In this document: piece by piece, positions 1 through 8,498 of the stretch
How the letters are laid out: each line of letters opens with the position of its first letter
Numbering within the stretch: the stretch's first letter is position 1
NCBI GenBank assembly: GCA_020846745.1
Contig: JADLDI010000067.1
Span: 1 to 64,000, forward strand
Source: Bryobacterales bacterium
GTDB taxonomy: Bacteria; Acidobacteriota; Terriglobia; Bryobacterales; Bryobacteraceae
Direction of reading: 5' to 3'
Length of the DNA: 64,000 bases
Translations under genes and position numbers: made by a program
Notes under the pieces: model-generated
Database searches by the model: none
Told to the model about the DNA's origin: nothing
The model's input: the letters and a program-made list of their open reading frames with translations, nothing else

Positions 1-138
1 AAATCAACAACTTGCGAGACGAAATCCCCGCATCCTCCGCAAGTCGGCCGCAACTCCCCCTGCCCCTGCGGCTCCGGCCAAAAGTACAAGCGCTGCTGCG
101 GCGTCAACGCGCCCCCCATCTACAACCAGGCCGCCTGA
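1..138 (+). CDS. SEC-C motif protein, C-terminal fragment
   Basis: The frame is open from the first base and ends at TGA 136-138, giving the last 45 residues of a gene that begins outside the window. The tail carries a zinc-binding SEC-C motif, seen as [13 protein letters not shown] (residues 21 to 33 of the fragment), with the spacing Cys-x-Cys-x(8)-Cys-Cys. This motif is known from the C-terminus of SecA and from many otherwise unrelated bacterial proteins, so the parent protein cannot be named from the fragment. It ends with a short tail after the motif. The bases directly after it look like a decayed second copy of the same segment (see the repeat entry). Confidence 0.8.
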   Translation, partial: KSTTCETKSPHPPQVGRNSPCPCGSGQKYKRCCGVNAPPIYNQAA

Positions 139-256
139 TGCCCAACCAAATCAACACTTTGCGAAACGAACTCCTCCAGCTAAGCCTTGGCCGACGAAGC
201 CGTGGCGAAGTCGGCAGCGGCGTCAACGCCCGCTTATCTACAAACGGGCCGCCTGA
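1..256 (+). repeat. Degenerate tandem duplication of the SEC-C gene tail
   Basis: Bases 1-23 recur at 148-170 with three differences. The end of the gene (GGCGTCAACGC through CCGCCTGAT, about 100-139) recurs at about 218-257, including the relic of the stop codon. The second copy is about 30 bases shorter because the Cys-rich core is lost or scrambled, and its equivalent reading frame hits TAA after 11 codons. It looks like a partial tandem gene-end duplication that has decayed; nothing else is seen between 139 and 281. Confidence 0.7.
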
Positions 257-281
257 TCGGCGGGTCAGATACTAAGGGCAA

Positions 282-2273
282 CTAACGCTGCAGTAACAGG
301 CGGACCGCGCGAGTGGGAGCCAGAATTACTTCGAGATGCGGCTTCGCGAGTTCCTCAGTCCGCGCCAGTTGAGCGGCGCGCCAGGCTTGGTCATGGCCCT
401 TCTCTAGCGCTTCCAGGCCAATGGCGGCGACCTGAGCCAGTTCCTCGGAAAGCGGCTTGAACTCAGCCAACAGGTAACTCGACGGGAAGTATGGTTCCAG
501 GCGGGCGTGATTCGCTCGCCAGAGCTCCAACTGGCGCCGGATGATCGCTTCGTCCCCGTTATTGGGTTTGGCCTGCCAGCGCCGGATCGCCGATTCCATG
601 TTTCGAACCGATTCGCTATCGCCGCGCGCCGCGTCCACCATGCGGTTGAGCTTGGTGTCCTGGCGGTACTTCTGAAACACCTCACGGTGCTCAATGCCCA
701 GCGGATCCAGCGCGTCTGCCAGCGTCTTCAAGGCGTCAACAGGCGCGCTCGGGGCAATGCGGCGCAACATCGGTTCGTAGTTGAGGTTATGGCGCGCGCC
801 GCGGAAGTCCAGGCGATGGGTGATCGCGTCAAGTCGCCGATACATGTCCGCGACATCGGTTTGAGTCGCCGGCGACCAGAAGCGTTCGGCAATCGCGGCG
901 CTCTTGGGCCACATGCGCGAGTCGATCGTTTCGGGACTGATGAACTCGGTCCACATACACGCTTCGCCGCCCAGGATGTTCTTCGTTTGTTCCGGCGTGA
1001 GGACCTTCGCCGGTCCCGTAAAGGGGTCGACGGAGTAATAGGCGCCGGCCGATTTGAGGTGGTCGAGATAGTAACCAAACGAGAGCAGCCCTTGGTAACC
1101 GCGCTGAGCGGCAGTAACTAGCGATTCATGGTTCTGCCAGGATTCGACCATGATGTCCTTCGGCAGGTCCTGGTGCAGGATTTCGTCCCACCCCATCATC
1201 TTCTTGCCGTGCTTCCGTATGATGGGTAAGACCCGCTGATTAAAGTAAGTCTGCAGGCCGGGTTCGTTCTTGAGGTTATGTTGCTTGATGAAAGCCTGGA
1301 TCTTCGGATTCTGCTTCCAGTGCTTGTAAGTGACTTCGTCGCCGCCGATATGGAAGTACTCATCCGGGAACAGTGCCGCCATTTCGCCGATCAACTTATC
1401 AAGAAAGACGTAAACCTGCTCGTTGGTGGGGTCGAGCGTGGGGTCGTAAATGCCGAACGTGTGAATGATGTTATAAGGTCCGGGTGCGCTGGCCAGGTGT
1501 GGATAGCCGATCAGCCAGGTAGCGCAATGGCCGGGCATGTCGAATTCCGGCAGTATGCGGATGCCGCGGTCGCGCGCATAACTGATGATATGGCGGATAT
1601 CTTCCTGCGTGTAATAATCGCCCTCGGTGCCTAACTCGTGGAGCTTGGGAAAGACTTTACTTTCCACGCGGAAACCCTGATCGTCCGTCAAGTGCCAATG
1701 GAAGACGTTCAGCTTCACCGCTTCCATAGTGTCGAGGGTTCGCTCGATCACCGGGACCGGCATGAAATGGCTGGTAACGTCAATTAGCAGTCCGCGCCAA
1801 GGGAAGCGTGGTGAGTCTTCGATCAGAACCGCGGGTGCGGAGAAATTCTTGTCATTCACGGAGACGAGTTGCAGGAACGTTTGCAACCCCCGTAGAGTTC
1901 CCGTAACAGTCTTCGACGTAAGCCGCGCCTGTTGCGGAGTAACTTCCAACCGATAAGATTCGTCGGCGCCGAGTTTCTCAGACGGCGTGTCGACGGTTTG
2001 AGCGCAGTCGATCAGTAACTGAGCGGACCCGGTAGCCGGCGCCGGTAGATAAAGGACGGGGATGCCGGTTTCGGCGCGTAGCTGAGATAAGAAGCGTGTA
2101 GCGGCTCGTTGCAGGCGCGGTACGGCGGGGCGTGCGAACGCCAGGCGAAAGTTGCTATCCACCGTGAGCGCGCCTGTGCGGCGTTCGAGCTTCGCCGGTT
2201 GCGGCATCAGTACCGGCTCAGCGGCGGCGAGGACCCATGCGGTGGAGAGGAAAAGCGCGAGGCGGGTGATCAT
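282..2273 (-). CDS. Exported beta-N-acetylhexosaminidase, GH20
   Basis: Hydrolyses terminal N-acetylhexosamine from glycans by substrate-assisted catalysis. I start at ATG 2273 (663 aa) because the protein then opens with a signal peptide (MITRLALFLSTAWVLAAA); a longer frame to 2312 overlaps the upstream gene. A GH20b-type N-domain covers about residues 20 to 150 and the catalytic barrel about 155 to 500. Visible motifs are FHWHLTDDQGFR near 191, LPEFDMPGHC near 241 and HIGGDE with the catalytic pair D312-E313. A helical C-terminal extension follows. It starts 4 bases after the permease gene, so the two are probably cotranscribed. Export fits degradation of chitin- or peptidoglycan-derived oligosaccharides in the periplasm. 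Confidence 0.93.
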   Translation of the reverse strand: MITRLALFLSTAWVLAAAEPVLMPQPAKLERRTGALTVDSNFRLAFARPAVPRLQRAATRFLSQLRAETGIPVLYLPAPATGSAQLLIDCAQTVDTPSEKLGADESYRLEVTPQQARLTSKTVTGTLRGLQTFLQLVSVNDKNFSAPAVLIEDSPRFPWRGLLIDVTSHFMPVPVIERTLDTMEAVKLNVFHWHLTDDQGFRVESKVFPKLHELGTEGDYYTQEDIRHIISYARDRGIRILPEFDMPGHCATWLIGYPHLASAPGPYNIIHTFGIYDPTLDPTNEQVYVFLDKLIGEMAALFPDEYFHIGGDEVTYKHWKQNPKIQAFIKQHNLKNEPGLQTYFNQRVLPIIRKHGKKMMGWDEILHQDLPKDIMVESWQNHESLVTAAQRGYQGLLSFGYYLDHLKSAGAYYSVDPFTGPAKVLTPEQTKNILGGEACMWTEFISPETIDSRMWPKSAAIAERFWSPATQTDVADMYRRLDAITHRLDFRGARHNLNYEPMLRRIAPSAPVDALKTLADALDPLGIEHREVFQKYRQDTKLNRMVDAARGDSESVRNMESAIRRWQAKPNNGDEAIIRRQLELWRANHARLEPYFPSSYLLAEFKPLSEELAQVAAIGLEALEKGHDQAWRAAQLARTEELAKPHLEVILAPTRAVRLLLQR

Positions 2274-2277
2274 GTGT

Positions 2278-3696
2278 CTATGAGTCGAAGTCGAACGTAA
2301 AATCCGGCCCATTGCGGCGGGACTGCACGATGTGGATCAGAACGCCGCCGGCGAACCACAGCGCACCGACGATCTGTGCGGGTCGTGAAAGGTTCACCCA
2401 GATCGATAGGCAAAAGAGGAATCCCAGCGCTGGAAGCACCGCCCCGGTGAACCAGCCATGACCTGCTTCGCGGAACTTGCCTGTGATGGAGTGGCGGATC
2501 ACCGACAGGTTCACGCCCATAAATGCGAGGAACGCACCGAAGTTGATCAGTTCGGCGGACCGTTCGTAATTGAGGATAAGCGCGCCGATCGCGGAGACGA
2601 TGCCGACAAGGATGATGTTCCAGGTGGGCGAAGCCGTGCGCTCGTCGATGTGCGCGAATACCCGGGGAAGAGCACTGCTCCGTCCCATTGAGTAGAGCAG
2701 CCGGGCCACCCCGGTTTGCGCGGTAAGCGCGGACCCCAGGCTCGCCACGATCAGAATAATGGCCAGCGATTGGAACATCCATTCGCCGCCCACCTTACGG
2801 CTGACGTCGAGGAACGCGGTTTCGAGGTTCCCGAACGTGTGGTAATCGGGCCACACGAGTTGAGCGATGTAAATCTGGAGCCCGCCGAAGATGCCGGTGA
2901 ACAGGACAACTCCCACGGCCGCCAGCATCACGTTGCGCCGAGGGTTATGGACCTCTTCGGCCAGCGTGGTTACTCCGTCAAAGCCGCCGTAAGTTAGCGC
3001 CGCAACCGAAGTGGCGGTTAGGACAGTAGACAGTCGAAAAGTGGAGGGGTTATAAAGAGGCTGAATAGAAACCAGCGATGGCCACCCGCCTGCCTCGACA
3101 AGATAACGGATCGCGAGATAGAGGAACGCGGAAATGCATGCCGTGGTGGCGATCATCAGCACCCAGCTTGCGTTGGCGGTAAACTTGATGCCGCGCAGGT
3201 TGATCAGGGTCATCGCGGCCGCGAACAACGCTACCCAACCGACGTAAGGAATGGCCGGGAAGATCCGGTTGAGAGTAATTGCGCCGTAAATAGTGCAGAT
3301 AAGTGGCACCAGCAGATAGTCGAGGAACATGGCCCATCCCGTCAGGAATCCGGCGGTGGGATGCAGGCTCCGGCTGACGTAAGTGTACGCGGAGCCGGCC
3401 GATGGGTAGATGGCTGCCATGCGTCCGTAACTGATCGCGGTCAAGACCATGGCGCCCATAGCAAGGACGATCGTCGTGACCGCATGTCCACTGGAAAGTT
3501 GCTGGGCGATGCCGAACAAAGGAACCGGCGCAATCGGCTGCACAAGCACGATTCCGTAGAGAATCAGTTCCCAAACACCTAAAACTCGGCGGAGGTGAGG
3601 AGGGTTGGCGGCGGCGGTAGCCATATCCGGCTTTCTGCGGTTAACTCCCTCAGGGTACTGGGGAAATTCGGGTTCGTCAACTGTAGTTTGCTCCAT
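2278..3696 (-). CDS. APC superfamily amino acid/polyamine permease
   Basis: A 472-residue polytopic inner-membrane protein with about 12 predicted helices after a 30-residue hydrophilic N-terminus. The first helices carry the APC-type sequence LILYGIVLVQPIAPVPLFGI, followed by YPSAGSAYTYVSR, where the family has its conserved G-S-A-Y region. The closest well-known relatives are PuuP/YfnA-type carriers; the substrate cannot be read from sequence. It is the first gene of a two-gene unit with the GH20 enzyme and is transcribed away from the ROK regulator gene 107 bases off, which makes it a likely target of that regulator. An amino acid or amino sugar-linked substrate is possible. Confidence 0.88.
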   Translation of the reverse strand: MEQTTVDEPEFPQYPEGVNRRKPDMATAAANPPHLRRVLGVWELILYGIVLVQPIAPVPLFGIAQQLSSGHAVTTIVLAMGAMVLTAISYGRMAAIYPSAGSAYTYVSRSLHPTAGFLTGWAMFLDYLLVPLICTIYGAITLNRIFPAIPYVGWVALFAAAMTLINLRGIKFTANASWVLMIATTACISAFLYLAIRYLVEAGGWPSLVSIQPLYNPSTFRLSTVLTATSVAALTYGGFDGVTTLAEEVHNPRRNVMLAAVGVVLFTGIFGGLQIYIAQLVWPDYHTFGNLETAFLDVSRKVGGEWMFQSLAIILIVASLGSALTAQTGVARLLYSMGRSSALPRVFAHIDERTASPTWNIILVGIVSAIGALILNYERSAELINFGAFLAFMGVNLSVIRHSITGKFREAGHGWFTGAVLPALGFLFCLSIWVNLSRPAQIVGALWFAGGVLIHIVQSRRNGPDFTFDFDS

Positions 3697-3766
3697 CGCC
3701 GGCTAAATCGGACGCAACCGGGACCTGTATCGGCCGGACTTTCTGACGAAAATGGAAAGAATCTGC

Positions 3767-3795
3767 TTGACCCGTCTCACCGCCGGGACTACTGT
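3767..3795 (+). promoter_or_regulatory. Sigma70-type promoter of the ROK operon
   Basis: TTGACC at 3767-3772, a 17-base spacer and TACTGT at 3790-3795. The start codon GTG is at 3804, only 8 bases after the -10 box, so the transcript would be nearly leaderless. It sits in the 107-base divergent region shared with the permease gene. Confidence 0.5.
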
Positions 3796-3803
3796 GTAGA
3801 AAG

Positions 3804-4994
3804 GTGATCTCCCGGTCGGATCGCGATAAACGGACGATAGAATCGCTTGTACGAAGGCTCGGGCCGACGTCGCGGGCGCGCATTCACGAGTTGACGCGCA
3901 TCCGTTTGAGCGCCACTTCGCAACTGGTCCGCGACCTGTTAACCGAAGGCCGTTTGGTCGAGGCCGGGGTCGAGGACGGCCGGTTGGGACGTAAGAGCGT
4001 CCTGCTGCAACTGAATGAACACTACCGGTCGGTGATTGGGCTGGAGTTCGACGATGAGTGTGTCACGGCGGGTGTTACCGACCTCAAGCCGCGAGTAAAG
4101 AAAGTGCTGCGCGAAAAGACACGGTTGGACGGCGGACAGCCGGGACTGCTCGCGCAATTACTCTGTGTTACTCGCAAGGCGATGGACGGCGAGCAAGTAA
4201 TTGGCATCGGGGTAGCCGATCCGGGACTGGTGGACAGCAAGCGCGGCATCACTCTGACGTCTTCGACTATGCCTTTCTGGCGGCAGGTGCCGCTAGGTGA
4301 AATCTTCGCGGCCGAGTTCGGCGTGCCCGTACTGGTCGAAACTCGTACTCGCGCGAAGGCGCTGGCGGAACGGCACGACGATGACGAGGCCGCCGCCACC
4401 AGCATGATCTATATCGATTATGGTTCGGGCATCGGCGCGGGCCTGTTTGTCGACGGAAGGCTGCTCTACGGCAAGGGCTCGGCCGCGGGTGAGTTCGGAC
4501 ACACGCACATCGTCGAGCACGGTCCCATCTGCACGTGCGGCAGTTTTGGATGCCTGGAAGCGATCGCCGGCCTGCGGGCGGTAGAAGCGCGGGTTCGCAG
4601 GATACTGACCGATGGCGGCAAAACCGAAGTGCTCGAGATGGCCGAAGGCGACCCCACGCGGATCACAGGATGGATGGTGTTTGAGGCGGCCAGCCGCGGC
4701 GACAAGGTCGCCGTTAATGTGATGGCCGAGGTGGCCCGGTATCTCGGGTTGGGGATTGCCAACTTAGTAAACCTGTTTAATCCGGGTCTAGTTGTCTTAG
4801 ACGCCCGGCTGGCGCCGGCCGGGCAGGAGTTACTCGACCAGATCAATCTCGTGGTCCGCCGCCAGGCCCTGCGGGAAGCCACCGATCAGGTGCGCATCCG
4901 CTATGCGCGCGTGAAAGATAACGCGGGTGTGTTAGGCGTGGCGGGAATGGTGTTGGACAAACATTATGCCAATCCGGCAAGGGAGTTGCGATGA
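3804..4994 (+). CDS. ROK family transcriptional regulator
   Basis: 396 residues: an N-terminal winged helix-turn-helix (about 10 to 60) followed by an actin-like ROK sugar-binding domain. The ROK zinc signature is present: GEFGHTH at 229-235 and CTCGSFGC at 243-250. Where ROK kinases and many repressors have E-N-D-x-N with the catalytic aspartate, this protein reads V-E-T-R-T-R (178-183), so phosphotransfer is probably lost and it should act only as a sugar-responsive regulator. The start is GTG 3804, next to the promoter. It overlaps the following aminotransferase gene by 4 bases (ATGA). The neighbouring GH20 gene suggests an amino sugar effector, as for NagC, but this is inference. Confidence 0.9.
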   Translation: MISRSDRDKRTIESLVRRLGPTSRARIHELTRIRLSATSQLVRDLLTEGRLVEAGVEDGRLGRKSVLLQLNEHYRSVIGLEFDDECVTAGVTDLKPRVKKVLREKTRLDGGQPGLLAQLLCVTRKAMDGEQVIGIGVADPGLVDSKRGITLTSSTMPFWRQVPLGEIFAAEFGVPVLVETRTRAKALAERHDDDEAAATSMIYIDYGSGIGAGLFVDGRLLYGKGSAAGEFGHTHIVEHGPICTCGSFGCLEAIAGLRAVEARVRRILTDGGKTEVLEMAEGDPTRITGWMVFEAASRGDKVAVNVMAEVARYLGLGIANLVNLFNPGLVVLDARLAPAGQELLDQINLVVRRQALREATDQVRIRYARVKDNAGVLGVAGMVLDKHYANPARELR

Positions 4995-6232
4995 GTAAGC
5001 TGGCGTTGTTCGGCGGTGAGCCGGTACGCAGGAAGCCCTTTGTGTCGTGGCCGGTGTTCGACGGCCGCGAAGAGCAGTTAGCGATGGAAGTGCTGCGCAG
5101 CGGCCAGTGGTGGCGCTACACAATGGGCGAGGCTGTTGACGCCTCAGCGCGCGACACGGCGGCGCCACCGTCGAAAGTGGCGGAGTTTCAGCAGAAGTTC
5201 GCCGCCGCGCAGGGCTGCAAGTACGGCATTGCGTGCGTCAATGGTACTGCTGCGCTCGAAGTGGCCTTGCGTGCCATGGGCGTCGGCTCCGGCGACGAAG
5301 TCGTAGTGCCGCCCTACACGTTCATCGCCACCGCATCGGCCCCGATGCTTATCGGGGCGACGCCCGTGTTCTGCGATATCGACATAGAGACGTTTAACCT
5401 TGATCCGCAACGCCTGGAAGCGGCAATAACTCCGCGAACCAAAGTGATCGTGCCGGTGCACTTTGCGGGACTGCCGGCCGACATGGACTCGATTATCCGG
5501 GTGGCGGCGCGCCACGGCATTCCGGTGCTCGAAGATGCCGCACACTCCCACGGAGGCCATTGGAACGGCCGGCCCATGGGTTCGATCGGCATCGCCGGGA
5601 CGTTCAGCTTCCAGGCATCGAAAAACATGACCGCGGGCGAAGGCGGAATGATTACAACCAACGATGCCGAACTGGCCGGGATTTGTGAGTCGCTGGTGTG
5701 GGTAGGCCGGAAGGTAGGCCGCCCGTGGTATGAGCATCACCGGCTGGGCTGGAATTACCGGCTTACCGAGTTTCAAGCCGCGGTACTGCTGGCCCAGTTA
5801 GAGCGCTTGGAATCGCAAACCAGGTTACGCGCAGTGAATGCTGAATATCTCACGGCGAAGTTAGCCGGGATACCAGGCATCGTGCCGGTCAGGACGCCGC
5901 AGTACGGGACGGGGCGCGCCTGGCATGTTTTCATGTTGCGGTTTATCGAGGCGGAGTTCGGAATCGACCGGGAGCGGTTTCTGAAAGCCTTGACGGCGGA
6001 AGGTGTTCCGTGTTCGAGCGGCTACGCTCATCCGCTCTACCGCAACCCTCTGTTTGCTGAGCCGGGGTTGGCGCTCGATTACACCAGGTTTGCGGACTTG
6101 TGCCCGTCCAGCGAGCGCGCGTGCCACGAAGCAGTCTGGTTGGAACACAGGCTGCTCTTAGGTGAGCATTCGGATATGGATGACATCGCGGGCGCAATGC
6201 GCAAGATTTACGAGAATCGCAAGGAGTTATAA
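4991..6232 (+). CDS. DegT/DnrJ/EryC1/StrS family aminotransferase
   Basis: A 413-residue PLP-dependent fold type I enzyme of the sugar aminotransferase family. The PLP lysine is K211 in SFQASKNMTAGEGG; the cofactor-facing aspartate lies in LEDAAHSHGG near 182; VNGTAALEVALRA near 84 forms the phosphate cup. Members transfer an amino group to keto sugars, or act on inositols or other cyclic polyols. It is translationally coupled to the ROK gene by an ATGA overlap and followed after 2 bases by an exported protein. A role in making or breaking an amino sugar fits the locus; the substrate is unknown. It has no signal peptide and is cytoplasmic. Confidence 0.9.
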   Translation: MSKLALFGGEPVRRKPFVSWPVFDGREEQLAMEVLRSGQWWRYTMGEAVDASARDTAAPPSKVAEFQQKFAAAQGCKYGIACVNGTAALEVALRAMGVGSGDEVVVPPYTFIATASAPMLIGATPVFCDIDIETFNLDPQRLEAAITPRTKVIVPVHFAGLPADMDSIIRVAARHGIPVLEDAAHSHGGHWNGRPMGSIGIAGTFSFQASKNMTAGEGGMITTNDAELAGICESLVWVGRKVGRPWYEHHRLGWNYRLTEFQAAVLLAQLERLESQTRLRAVNAEYLTAKLAGIPGIVPVRTPQYGTGRAWHVFMLRFIEAEFGIDRERFLKALTAEGVPCSSGYAHPLYRNPLFAEPGLALDYTRFADLCPSSERACHEAVWLEHRLLLGEHSDMDDIAGAMRKIYENRKEL

Positions 6233-6234
6233 GC

Positions 6235-8496
6235 GTGAAAAGCGGGATCGTCTTACTTACGCTGCTGGCAGGCGCCGTGCCGTCGTGGGCTGCCCTGAAG
6301 GTTGGAACATTCGCGGCCGAGGTGCGTCACGTGTATGGTGTCGCGCAGGGATTGCCCTCTGAGGATGTGCGGTGCGTGGCCGTTGTGTCGGGCCGCGCTT
6401 GGGCAGGAACGGCAAAGGGGCTGGCCGTAGAGACCGGCGGGTTATGGAAGATTGTAGACCAGCGGCCGGTTACGGCCTGTACGAGTGCCGAGGAATCGCT
6501 TGTTGCGGCGGCCGAAGGCATAATGTTACGAGTTACTGGCGATGCCGCGCCTACTCAAATCGGAAGAACGCGCGGAAAGGTCCATACAATCGCGGCTGCT
6601 CCAGGCGGCAAGGTGCTGGTGGGCGGCGACGATGGTTTGTTTGATGCCGCGGGCACGCGCCTGCTTACTGCGCCGGTGTACGCCGTGGCAGTGTCGGGTA
6701 GCGGCGAGGTGGCTGCGGGCGGACCCACCGGACTTTTCGTTGCCGGCAAGCCAGTCTATCCGCGGGCGGGCAGCCGCAGTTGGGCGCCCGTCGATGTGCG
6801 CGGCGTGGCGTACGACAGGTCGGGTGACTTGTGGTTCTTCAGTCCACAGGGGGTTGGGCGCCGGCTGACTGACGGGACTTGGAAGTTATACACAGGTTCC
6901 GAAGGCCTGCCTTACGACGAGGCGACCGCGCTTGCCATTGGCGAGGCTGGCGTCGTGTGGCTGGGGACAACGCGCGGCGCCATCCGTTATGACGGCCACA
7001 CGTGGGCGTACCGGCAGGGCTTGCGCTGGTTACCCGAAGACCGCGTCGCCGGCATCGCTGTCAGCCCGGAAGGGCATGCCTGGTTTGCCACCGCAAAGGG
7101 TGTCGGGCAAATCGAGCGGCGGCCCATGCAGTTAGCCGAGAAAGCTAAGTTCTACGAGACGGAGATCGACAAACGGCACCGCCGGACCGAGTACGAGTAT
7201 GTTCATTCCGTCCGGCTTCCGAAGGCGGGCGATCTGACCGAGTGGCAGCAGACCGATAGCGATAACGACGGCCTGTGGACCAGTATGTACGGCGCCGGCG
7301 AATGTTTCGGGTTTGCCGCGACCAAGGATCCGCTAGCACGCAAGCGCGCGATCAAGGCATTTGAAGCGCTGAAGTTCCTGAGCGTTGTTACACAGGGCGG
7401 CGAACACCCGGCGCCTCCGGGATTTCCCGCCCGCTCCATCTTGCCCACCAGCGGCCACGACCCCAATATCCACGACTCCCTGGGACGCGACAAACGCACG
7501 CAAGCGAATCGCGATCATTCCTGGAAGATCATGAGTCCGCGGTGGCCCAAAAGTGCCGACGGTAAGTGGTACTGGAAGACAGATACGAGTTCGGACGAGT
7601 TAGATGGTCACTATTTCTTCTACGCACTCTACTACGATTTGGTGGCGCAGACAGACAGGGAAAAAGAAGATGTCCGCGGAGTGGTTCGGGCGATTACGGA
7701 CCATTTGTTGGCGCATAACCTCTCCTTAGTGGATTGGGACGGCAAACGGACGCGGTGGGCGGTATTCGATCCCGTGTCATTGAACGAGGTGCGCGAGTGG
7801 TGGGCAGGACGAGGCTTAAATTCGCTCAGCATCCTGTCGTATCTGAAGGTAGCGCATCACATGACCGGCGATGCCCGGTACCAGGCGGCGTACCTGGACC
7901 TCGTTCAAAAGCATCATTACGACACCAATGTAATGGTGCCGAAGGTACAAGCGGGACCTGGATCCGGCAACCAGTCCGACGATGAGATGGCGTTTATGTG
8001 CTACTACACGCTACTCAAGTATGAGACCGACGATAATCTACGGCAGAAGTATGCCGCATCGCTAGCCAACTATTGGGCGATCGAACGGCCGGAACGCAAT
8101 CCGTTCTTCAACTTTGTCGCGAAGGCTGCACTGACCGGCGCTAAGTTTACCGACGCGTTCCGCACTCTCGATCTTACTCCGGAAGGCGACTGGCTGGAAG
8201 ATTCGGTGGATACCTTGAAGCGTCTACCGCTCGATCGTGTGGATTGGGGTCACCGCAACAGTTACCGCAAGGATATCTTACCGGTGCGGAGTTATATCAC
8301 GGAAGACGACAACCGGCCGCACAGCGGCATGCTCCGGAACGGCAAAGTACTGCCTGTAGACGAGAAGTATTTCTCGTTCTGGAATCACAATCCCTTCGCG
8401 CTCGACACCCGCGGATCGGGACACGAAGCCGGCGATGGTGCGGTTTTCCTGTTGCCCTATTACATGGGCCTGTACCACGGCTATATTGAGGATTAG
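6235..8496 (+). CDS. Exported beta-propeller protein with helical C-terminal half
   Basis: 753 residues from GTG 6235, with a signal peptide (MKSGIVLLTLLAGAVPSWA). Residues 35 to 290 carry short repeats resembling two-component regulator propeller (Reg_prop) blades, for example GLPSEDVRCVAV, GDLWFFSPQGVGRRL, GVVWLGTTRGAIRYDG and GHAWFATAKGVGQI. From about 300 the character changes to a tryptophan- and tyrosine-rich helical region with short hairpins that resembles an (alpha/alpha) barrel, as in some glycan-active enzymes. No catalytic motif is recognised. Reg_prop blades usually sense extracellular ligands in hybrid histidine kinases, but no kinase is attached here. It follows the aminotransferase by 2 bases and precedes a membrane acyltransferase-like gene by 2 bases. 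Confidence 0.75.
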   Translation: MKSGIVLLTLLAGAVPSWAALKVGTFAAEVRHVYGVAQGLPSEDVRCVAVVSGRAWAGTAKGLAVETGGLWKIVDQRPVTACTSAEESLVAAAEGIMLRVTGDAAPTQIGRTRGKVHTIAAAPGGKVLVGGDDGLFDAAGTRLLTAPVYAVAVSGSGEVAAGGPTGLFVAGKPVYPRAGSRSWAPVDVRGVAYDRSGDLWFFSPQGVGRRLTDGTWKLYTGSEGLPYDEATALAIGEAGVVWLGTTRGAIRYDGHTWAYRQGLRWLPEDRVAGIAVSPEGHAWFATAKGVGQIERRPMQLAEKAKFYETEIDKRHRRTEYEYVHSVRLPKAGDLTEWQQTDSDNDGLWTSMYGAGECFGFAATKDPLARKRAIKAFEALKFLSVVTQGGEHPAPPGFPARSILPTSGHDPNIHDSLGRDKRTQANRDHSWKIMSPRWPKSADGKWYWKTDTSSDELDGHYFFYALYYDLVAQTDREKEDVRGVVRAITDHLLAHNLSLVDWDGKRTRWAVFDPVSLNEVREWWAGRGLNSLSILSYLKVAHHMTGDARYQAAYLDLVQKHHYDTNVMVPKVQAGPGSGNQSDDEMAFMCYYTLLKYETDDNLRQKYAASLANYWAIERPERNPFFNFVAKAALTGAKFTDAFRTLDLTPEGDWLEDSVDTLKRLPLDRVDWGHRNSYRKDILPVRSYITEDDNRPHSGMLRNGKVLPVDEKYFSFWNHNPFALDTRGSGHEAGDGAVFLLPYYMGLYHGYIED

Positions 8497-8498
8497 GC

